Below are positions 56,804 to 64,000 of a DNA stretch of 64,000 nucleotides, one piece after another. This DNA is from Salvia splendens (Eukaryota > Streptophyta > Magnoliopsida > Lamiales > Lamiaceae). The stretch spans positions 13,825,410 through 13,889,409 of the forward strand of contig NC_056050.1 in NCBI RefSeq assembly GCF_004379255.2, in the 5' to 3' direction. The translations under genes were made by a program, and so were the position numbers. The first letter of the stretch is position 1; each line of letters begins with the position of its first letter. The notes beneath the pieces are model-generated. The model searched no databases and was not told the origin of the DNA. It saw only the letters and a program-made list of their open reading frames with translations.

Positions 56804-58245
56804 TTAATTCCTGGGCTCGGGAAACTTCTCCTTCAGCCACTTGGTCATCATCATCATCAAGGTGACGGCCTCCGCCATACGATCATTCTGTGCGGATGAC
56901 CTCCCCGCCAACTCAGTAATACTGCCCCTGAGGACTTTTAACTCGTCCCGGACTCCGCCGAGATCTTTCCTCATCTCGCCCATCTCCTTTTCTTGCATCA
57001 CTGAGCTCCTTCTGCATCATGCCCATGTCCTTCTTCATCTCTTCATACTCTTCACTGTTCACTGTCTCGACACCATCCTGCTCTGGCTTCACTTGGGGTT
57101 CCGCTCTGCCAACTTCATAAAAATACACATCCTTCCCGTGCATGTAGAGTAAGCCCTTGTTGAAGAAGTAATCAACACTGAATAGCTCCGGGGGCTCGCA
57201 CATAACTACCTCTGGCGCGGAGTTGACAATCTTCATGATCGTGTTGCGCTGGAGGTAGGCACCTAGAAGATGACACGTGTACATGTGGCGGGAGGGATTT
57301 GCAGCCATCTGGTGACAGGCCTCGGCTAACCAATAGCCCAAGTGTACCTGCACGCCTTTCGCCATGCACCACGTAAAATAGAGGTCAGCTGTGGTCAACA
57401 CAGAATTGGAGGTCCCCATCAAATTATAGCTTATAAAGGTCTGAGCAAAACGCATGGTACGGTTTTTGAAACGGAAAGCCTTTGAGACCGGGTGTGTACT
57501 TCGGAGGTCCCACGACGCGCTCGTTCTAAACGCCTTCATCATCTTCTGCATGGGTAAACAACCCCAACCGGAGGGACCATTCTCTGATACTCATTTCATG
57601 TTCTTCTGTAAAAAGTCGGAAAGTAACCGTGTCTGCATCGAGATCGGTGGTTGGTTTTAGGCAGAAAGTTGAGAAAAACTCCCGGGCCAATGTTGTCAGC
57701 ACCTCCGCGTCACTATGCTTTAAAATCCAATCGAACCCAATTACACCGATGTACTGACGAGACTCCTCATCGGAGTCTATCTCCCGTAACTCTTCCTGAT
57801 CGTACCGTTTCCCGGATTTCGCTAGCTTGCCAGAACCACACCGCTCTTTGTACGTTGCCACCCTCTTTGGATCCTCAAACTTCCTCATTGCTTCCAACAA
57901 TCCTTTCGTCAACCAAACTTCTGCTGGCTCAAAATTCAACTCCTCCTCTTGTTCATCCATCTCTTCCTCTTCGGACTCACTATCCGGAGTAGGGCCAACT
58001 CGTTCCTTGGCGAAGGGAACTTTAGTAGGGGCAGTGAGTGGAGCCTCAGCAGATTTGCCCGCTGTAGCCTGCTTGGACTTCTTGGTCCGGGAGGTAGCAG
58101 CATGTTTGTCTTTTCTTTTGCGTTCCGCCGCCAAGCAGCGCTCCTCTGCTGCGTCCTCTTCCCTGCTAGACCCAGGGACTTCCTCCGCTAGTTCGCCCTC
58201 TATTCCCGGGGCTAGGCATTCCTCCTCCGTCTGGGTTCCAACTCC
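56804..58245 (-). pseudogene. Extra ORF3 fragment fused between gag and pol end
   Basis: Minus-sense frames give EECLAPGIEGELAEEVPGSS, ERCLAAERKRKDKHAA, WLTKGLLEAMRKFEDPKR, IGFDWILKHSDAEVLTTLAR, VTFRLFTEEHEMSIREWSLR, VQVHLGYWLAEACHQMAANP, GLLYMHGKDVYFYEVGR, a coiled-coil stretch and MMMMTKWLKEKFPEP. It lacks the ORF3 head and tail. Upstream it joins gag after MGSWNPDG (about 58245), downstream it joins pol at ERKLQLQEL (56803). Frames break near 57530 and 57010. An ORF3 copy in this place is not part of normal Athila order. Confidence 0.85.
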
Positions 58246-59300
58246 CCATCGCATTAACTTGGGTCTGGTAATCTCCTTCTTGAGGACCATAATATTGCTG
58301 GGGTGAAATTTCTCCTGGACCCGGAGATTTTCCTTTTTCTTGTGAGGCTGACGGATTAGTCTTCTCGATTGCATTCAAAAGTGTTTTCTCAAGCCTATCT
58401 ATTCTTGCCTCGACTCTTTCGTCATCCTGCTCTCTCAGCGCATTTGCTGACCCCCTCCTCATAACATTCCTCGGGCTGTCGTACGCTTTTTTGGCCTCTA
58501 TCAACTTCCCCAAGATCTCTCTCGCTTCACTTCCCCTCTTGTTCGTAAAATTTCCTCCACTCGAGGAATTCATCAAATCTTTTGACTCAGAGTTGGCTCC
58601 TTCATAAAACAAATAGTAAATCTCTTCCTCGATCATTTTATGGTTCGGGCAAGCATCCAATAATCCTTTAAACCGCGACCAATACGGACTAAGAGACTCA
58701 TCGTACTCCTGCTTATACTCCGCGATTTCCTTCTTCAGAGCGTTGGTCTTGTTTGAAGGGAAAAGTAATCCAGAAATTCGAACTTGAAATCTCTCCATGT
58801 ACGAATGAATCTGGAGGTAGCCTCAGTAGCCATGTGTTAGCCTCTCCCTTCAGGGCAAATGGAATTGCATGTAGGCGATAATCCTCCTTTGTTGTGTCGT
58901 TGGGCCTTTTCTGAATACTGCACAGCTTGCTAAACTCATTCAAGAACTCGTATGGACACTCGTTCCTACGTCCAGAGAACGTCGGTAGAATGCCTAGCAC
59001 ATTTGTTTTAATATCGACATCCCACTGAATCGGATTCATAACTATAGCCTGGGCTGGCTCACCATCTAAATGGGCAGTGAGCGAACCTATCTCCGGATCT
59101 GGGTCGACTACGTGTGCCATGTCTCTCATCTCTGCCTCTTCTGTATCTGTTTCTAAAGTTGACTTGGGATCCTCCCTTCCTGACGAACTCCAATCGTCGT
59201 CACTTCCCGAACCAAACGGAAATGGATCTCCCGTAGATAATCCTGATCTGGTGGTGACCGTAGATACTGTGTCCTTGACCTTCCAAGTAAACTGATCGTT
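58246..59300 (-). pseudogene. gag of the W/Z element, main part
   Basis: Continues from the N-terminal piece at 61034-61089 across a solo LTR. It reads KVKDTVSTVTTRSGLSTGDP, GILPTFSGRRNECPYEFLNE, GEANTWLLRLPPDS, a frame change near 58800, then KKEIAEYKQEYDE, YWSRFKGLLDACPNHKM, NSSSGGNFTNKRGSEAREIL, EKTLLNAIEKTNPSASQEKG and PQQYYGPQEGDYQTQVNAMG. It is better preserved than the element C gag and keeps the segment deleted there. It ends in the ORF3 fusion at about 58245. Confidence 0.88.
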
Positions 59301-61033
59301 TGATAAGGCCTATTTCATGCATCGGTTTATGGGTGAAATGCATGCTACTTGATCGGTTTATCGCGCAAAACAAGTGTTAAAATGCGCAGAAATGCTACTT
59401 GACCAAGGCAGCAAGGCCGAACTGATCATGCAAGTACAAAAGGCGAAAAAGGGCCAAGAATCAGGGGAGTTGATCAAGGGGGAGCGATCAAGCAGTTAGG
59501 TGGGGACCGTTGGCTTCTAGAAGAACAACACGTGAGGAAATGAGCTGGATATGGCGCACCATTCTGTTATCAAAGACGACGTTCTAGAAGGGGACACGTG
59601 CCGGAATATGAGAACGCAAGGACGAAGTTGTTATACGAATCTGTTACCAAAAAAGCGTCGTCATTCTAAGAACAGCACGTAGCAATCAATGAGTCGCTCA
59701 CTCTCAGATTGAGCGAATATTCCCTGTCAAGATCATTATCTAGCTGGGAGTCGAATCGAGCTTATAAATAGATGATGTGCTACCACAAGAGGGGGATCCG
59801 ACACTTTACTTTCCGTCTAGTTTAGCTTAGCTTAGTTATCTAGCGTAGTTAAGCTCTCTAGCTTAGTTTAGTTCAGTTCTCTAGCTTAGCTTAGATAGCT
59901 TAGTTAAAAGGGCGACCGAAGGGAGCGCTGCAGAATACTCATTTCTGTTAGCGTTATCTTAAGTTTCCCGCTGAGATTCTTCTCTGTTTTTACCGCTTTC
60001 TTAGCTTCCGAAGTGTTAGCTTAGTTTAAATTTCACGCTGTACTAAGTTTTTAGTTTAATCAAAGTTATTTTCGTTTACATTCTCAGATTTACTTTTTTG
60101 CTGTTAACTGCAATTCACTTGACCCAGTAGTTAAAGTTCCATTGATCAAGCTAGCTAGTTAAATTCTGCCTAGAGTAAAGACGATAGTTAAAAACTCCCA
60201 AGTTAAAAGCGTCGTCATTCTAAGAACAGCACGTAGCAATCAATGAGTCGCTCACTCTCAGATTGAGCGAATATTTCATGTCAAGATTATTATCTAGCTG
60301 GGAGTCGAATCGAGCTTATAAATAGATGATGTGCTACCACAAGAGGGGGATCCGACACTTTACTTTCCGTCTAGTTTAGCTTAGCTTAGTTATCTAGCGT
60401 AGTTAAGCTCTCTAGCTTAGTTTAGTTCAGTTCTCTAGCTTAGCTTAGATAGCTTAGTTAAAAGGGCGACCGAAGGGAGCGCTGCAGAATACTCATTTCT
60501 GTTAGCGTTATCTTAAGTTTCCCGCTGAGATTCTTCTCTGTTTTTACCGCTTTCTTAGCTTCCGAAGTGTTAGCTTAGTTTAAATTTCACGCTGTACTAA
60601 GTTTTTAGTTTAATCAAAGTTATTTTCGTTTACATTCTCAGATTTACTTTTTTGCTGTTAACTGCAATTCACTTGACCCAGTAGTTAAAGTTCCATTGAT
60701 CAAGCTAGCTAGTTAAATTCTGCCTAGAGTAAAGACGATAGTTAAAAACTCCCAAGTTAAAGCGTGGGAGCAGCCAACCCCCCTGTTCACTACTCACACA
60801 CTCGACACACCAACTTCTCCGTGGGATCGACCTCGAACTTGCCGCTTTACTGTTAAAGTTGTGTAAAATTGGGAGTTTATAAATTACTTTGGCAAAGAAG
60901 AAAGAGCGAGAGCAAGACTGCAGTGATTAAGTGGCAACGACAATTTGCTAACTGATCCGACCGGTTCGGTTATCAATCAATATAACTTGATCTGCATTGT
61001 AATCGCGTTTTTGCCTCTTTCCAAGTCTTGCCA
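59301..61033 (+). mobile_element. Solo B-type Athila LTR with internal duplication
   Basis: TGATAAGGCCTATTTCATGC to AGTCTTGCCA, flanked by TCGTT (59296-59300 and 61034-61038). It interrupts gag codons that resume exactly after the duplication. Length 1733 bp, including a 554-bp tandem duplication (first unit about 59651-60204, second 60205-60758) that doubles the TATA box (59763-59770 and 60317-60324). Confidence 0.93.
59651..60758 (+). repeat. 554-bp tandem duplication inside the solo LTR
   Basis: Two head-to-tail units, each starting AAAAGCGTCGTCATTCTAAG, almost identical. The join AAGTTAAAAGCGTCGTC shares AAAGCGT with the normal downstream sequence AAGTTAAAGCGTGGG, pointing to a microhomology-mediated duplication. 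Confidence 0.93.
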
Positions 61034-61089
61034 TCGTTCCTCCACCCAGATGAGTTACCCCAGTGTCCAAACCGTGAGCCTCTGCTCAT
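61034..61089 (-). pseudogene. gag N-terminus of the W/Z element
   Basis: ATG 61089 (MSRGSRFGHWGNSSGWRND), matching MSYSSRFGYWGDSSEWRN of element C. Split from its continuation at 59300 by the solo LTR. Confidence 0.85.
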
Positions 61090-61172
61090 AAACTGCAAAT
61101 AAATAGAAAGAAAAACAAATCAAAACTATATACGCCAAAATCTCTAAACACAATCACAAACTACGCCATCCA

Positions 61173-61190
61173 TCCCCGGCAGCGGCGCCG
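61173..61190 (-). promoter_or_regulatory. Primer-binding site of the W/Z element
   Basis: Minus-sense CGGCGCCGCTGCCGGGGA, two T-to-C changes from TGGCGCCGTTGCCGGGGA. Confidence 0.8.
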
Positions 61191-61192
61191 TT

Positions 61193-62661
61193 TGAAAGTG
61201 CTTTCTCGGAACCGTGTGTGCTTTTATGCTAGGTCAGGCTTCTCAAACCCAGAGCTAGATCACGAGGTCTAGGAACTCAGAGGATCTCAGAAGTCTCAGT
61301 CGTTGGACACACAAATTCCTCATTCAAAACCCTCAACCGGCTATACTATGAATTAGTACAGGGAAGTAGGGATCGATCCCACAAAGATGGATGCATAAGA
61401 AAGCATTTGGGAGATTCTGGCAAGGGAATTGGCTGCTGCCACGTAATTTTGGGTTGAGGTAAACTATTACTAGACTCCGGAAGAAAATATGACACTAGAC
61501 CCTGGAAACTGAAAACATCATGCAGGCCTGGAACATATTCGTAACTTCAATCTCTCAAACAAATTTCCTTGACCTAGTAAACAACTACCTAAATTAGCTA
61601 GACAGAAAAAAAACGCAAGCAGTGGGGACCATCTCCCTAAAACAGTAGAGTACGGATGAAAAGCTGCAACTAACGAACTATGAATTTAACTAACATCGAC
61701 ATGCTTTTCCTACTGATTCAAACGCGAATATGAAGAAAACAGAGTAGATTTCTAGATTCAAACTAATGTAAAAGTTCGGACGTCGGAAACTTGCGATTAG
61801 CCGGAAATAAAACAGATCTACATATGCTAGACAGAAGGAAATAAAGACACGGAAATAAGGCATCAAACTACGACTACTCTGTTTCAGATCCACACATCAG
61901 ATGTTTAATCCACTCCGGATCCAAGCAATCCGAACCCAACTACCACCAAAATCAACTCCATAAACTCCAATTCAACAAATTTGTTCTGATCAACAACATT
62001 CATCAACGATTTTACTCCGATTCGACAAGCAAATGCGAAAAGCATCCAATTGAGTAAATAACTACGAGCTCAGAAATGAAACATCATTCATACTCAAATA
62101 AAACATCACCATATGAGAAAACAGAAATTGCATAAATCCACGATAATTTTTTAGAAAAACAGAGCCGAGCTTCGAACAGCGAAGCTCGGTGAAATTCACA
62201 GCAACGAATGAAATGAAAGCGGTAAATTGTATCTTCGTCCTACGCAAGGACGGTGTTACCCAACCACAAACAAAAAGTGAAACCCGTAATCCCCTACAAC
62301 TTCCCAGACATCCCCCCAAGTGTGTTTAAGTAAGTGAGCTAAGAGAGCCAAAATAAAACCTAAGGAGCCGAAAAAAAACTCTCTCCTTTTCTGCATGCTC
62401 TCTCCCTTATATAGGCGCAGAGGATCTTCTAGAAGCCTTCGCAGAAATCTCAGTTCTGCCCTTCTGCTTCGCTGCTTCCCCTGTCTAGTCATTTTTCTCC
62501 ATATTGCTCACTTTTATCACCGATTCCCTTCGCCATGCAATCGTCTTTCTTTCTTCCTGGACCTGGCAAAACTTTCTACACACCTGGCTTTAACAAATGT
62601 GTTAGACCCCGTAAATGCATGAATTCAACCCTTTAATCAATGCATGAAATTAGCCTTATCA
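61193..62661 (-). repeat. 5' LTR of the W/Z element
   Basis: Minus sense TGATAAGGCTAATTTCATGC at 62661 to ...GCACTTTCA at 61193. TATATAAGG near 62408-62416. It is closer to the element C LTRs than to the LTR at 50543, for instance in the last 150 bp. It is inserted in what looks like an intron of a host gene. Confidence 0.9.
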
Positions 62662-62728
62662 CGTATCACATACAAACAGATCTGTTTCAAAACAACAGAA
62701 ATCCAAACATGAGGTAAAGATCAAGTAC

Positions 62729-62834
62729 CGATTCATCAGGAATGTCAGCCACCTGAACAAGAGCATGCTCACAATACTTTCCCTTCGAATCTTTGACTTC
62801 GATTATCAGATCATCTCCAAATCCATATGGCAAG
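62729..62834 (-). pseudogene. Host-gene exon (conserved plant protein of unknown function)
   Basis: Minus-strand exon bounded by TTGATCAG at 62835 and GTACTTGATC at 62728. It reads LPYGFGDDLIIEVKDSKGKY then CEHALVQVADIPDES. The GDDLIIEV-DSKGKYC-QVA pattern is one I associate with a large uncharacterised plant protein family with a beta-sandwich, C2-like region; this rests on memory and no search was run. The next exon is not found because an Athila LTR begins 67 bp downstream. Together with the exon at 62910-63001 it marks the only non-transposon coding signal. Confidence 0.55.
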
Positions 62835-62909
62835 CTGATCAAGAGGAGCATAATCACTCATCAATGAGGTGCCAAACTTAAGAACCAGACGGAGAATGAG
62901 AAACAAAAC

Positions 62910-63001
62910 CTAAAAGATGCGAGCTTCACCAGATCCCGATTCCATTCCCAATGCATCCTCTTCGGGCAATCTTTTCAATCTCAACAAACAAGAATATGAT
63001 T
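62910..63001 (-). pseudogene. Preceding host-gene exon
   Basis: Minus-strand segment after GCATGCAG (63002): SYSCLLRLKRLPEEDALGME then SGSGEARIF, followed by TAG/GTTTTG at 62910/62909. The 75-bp GT-AG intron (62835-62909) leads to the next exon. As I read it the phases do not match (exon ends in phase 0 with TAG, the next needs two carried bases), so it is either decayed or spliced slightly differently. No further exons are recognised upstream to 64000. Confidence 0.5.
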
Positions 63002-63009
63002 CTGCATGC

Positions 63010-63741
63010 TATAAGGGTTGTTTGAATGATATATCATGCCGTATTCTTCTGTTTTGAATTGCCTATAGGATGAAACCCTACTAGACTTTGATGGTTAACG
63101 AATTCGGGTCTGACTAGGGGGTTACACTGATAGGGATCGTAAGCCATCTTTTGGGTCGGCTGGTCCGGTGATCGAGTTTGTGGCCACATTCTCATTTCAC
63201 ATGATGATTCAGATATGGTATATGATGGATGATGATGATGTTTGTCTGTGCAAACACCTTTTACGATTAAAGATATGATTTTAGTGTTTCTCGACATTTT
63301 TAAAGTAAAACTCGATATTCACTCACCGATGGCTTGACATGACTTTATTTGATGAAAATATTTTTGGCACGAGTTCACTGAGTGCATCAAGTACTCAGCC
63401 TTGCATGTGTTTTCCTTACCTGCGGGTTGAGACGTGACGAGGACGGAGAATGTTGAGAATTTGGAACGAAGGTCATATTCAATAAATGTTTCAACAGCTA
63501 TGCGTGACATAGTAGTAGTCAAATTCAGATGCTTCCGCGACTCTAAGTTTTAAACTCTTATGCTTTCTTAAGTTGTTGGACTATTGTCGCTTCGTGGTTT
63601 GAGACTTTGATTCGGTATTAAGTTTTCCTTTTGATTCATATGTTGTGCCATTTGATCGTTTTCCCCTTTCTTCCCCTGCTTCTTTATTCTCCCACTAGTC
63701 GCGATCAACGAGCTTTTTATCCTTAGAAAATGTGGTCATGA
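63010..63741 (+). repeat. Relic of a gypsy LTR inside the host intron
   Basis: It shares phrases with the Tekay-like LTR in opposite orientation: GGGATCGTAAGCC, GTGGCCACATT, CGAATTCGGGTCTG and CGAGTTCACTGAGTGCATCA + AGTACTCAGCC. It ends GTGGTCATGACA, like GGTCGTGACA at the known LTR end. Strongly diverged and probably 5' truncated; no duplication identified. Confidence 0.55.
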
Positions 63742-63832
63742 CAAATAATTTTAGTGGATTGTATGATTCACATTATTAAAAAAAGTGTCAGTTTATATAG
63801 TGTTAGTTGATAGTTGAATCTACAAAATAATA

Positions 63833-64000
63833 CTACCTTCGTCCCACTCAAGATATCCACAATCTTGAGTGTCACAGAGTTTTAGAAAAAAATTATTTAG
63901 TGTAACAAAGTAGAGAGGAAGGTAGTTGGGTGTTTTAATGAGAAGAGAAGAGAGATGAATTTATTTCCAAATAAGGAAAGTGGATATCTTAAGTGAGACA
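63833..64000. mobile_element. Stowaway-like (Tc1/mariner) MITE, cut by window edge
   Basis: After TA (63831-63832) comes CTACCTTCGTCCCACTCAAG + ATATCCAC. The right side ends GTGGATATCTTAAGTGAGACA, its inverted complement. CT-CCTTCGTCCCA is the usual start of plant mariner MITEs. The last bases and second TA are outside the window. Confidence 0.8.

Noticed and set aside
62256..62492. Minus-strand ORF of 78 codons
   Set aside because: Lies within the W/Z 5' LTR and has no counterpart frame in the element C LTR.
50543..62661. W/Z read as one simple Athila insertion
   Set aside because: End duplications differ, LTRs are divergent, and internal gene order is rearranged.
1..64000. tRNA, rRNA or organellar insert
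   Set aside because: Only tRNA-complementary primer sites were found; no cloverleaf, rRNA or organellar gene was recognised.

Overview
This is plant nuclear DNA, almost certainly from a flowering plant (the species cannot be fixed from the sequence). Nearly all of it is layered, decayed LTR retrotransposons. I recognise four kinds: Athila-type Ty3/gypsy elements with a tRNA-Asp-type primer site (TGGCGCCGTTGCCGGGGA), one Ty1/copia family, one chromodomain Ty3/gypsy element of the Tekay/Del type, and one hAT DNA transposon. The only host-gene signal is a pair of decayed exons near 62.7-63.0 kb, on the minus strand.

Layout. 1-2297: minus-strand Athila gag-PR-RT piece running off the left edge. 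2298-2816: broken 'B-type' Athila LTR. 2817-5739: internally deleted hAT element. 5740-9619: 3' UTR, LTR, primer site and start of gag of a B-type Athila, joined head to head at a palindrome to an inverted gag start and LTR. 9620-13623 and 47441-50542: two halves of a non-autonomous Athila-like element, here called 'Y' (minus strand). Y encodes gag-protease plus an Athila accessory ORF behind an apparent intron and carries no RT or integrase. A solo copia LTR (12033-13194) sits inside that intron. 13624-47440: an Athila element ('C', plus strand, direct repeat CTGAC) split by a copia element (22038-42564, minus, GGGGA), itself split by a Tekay-like element (26464-38254, minus, CCTGT). 50543-62661: a composite minus-strand Athila ('W/Z') with gag, a misplaced ORF3 fragment, the end of pol, a second ORF3 and a divergent 3' LTR. 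Its gag is split by a solo B-type LTR (59301-61033, TCGTT). 62662-64000: host-gene exons, an LTR relic and a Stowaway-like MITE cut by the right edge.

The insertion order follows from the nesting: Y is oldest, then C, then copia, then the Tekay-like element. Three nested boundaries and two solo LTRs have exact 5-bp target duplications, so these units are firmly delimited. No element looks autonomous. Stops, frameshifts and small deletions hit every polyprotein, including a split copia protease DTG, copia RT YVND, a Y protease without its catalytic loop, and a Tekay-like element without gag.

The observations least explained by textbook element structure are non-coding or rearranged: tandem copies of a CTGGAC-GAA-GTCCAG mini-hairpin in the 3' UTR of two Athila elements; an ~85-nt block conserved about 250-290 nt before the 3' LTR in three Athila lineages; the gag-ORF3-pol-ORF3 chimera; and a solo LTR whose promoter half is duplicated. 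I found no convincing new enzymatic or defence system.
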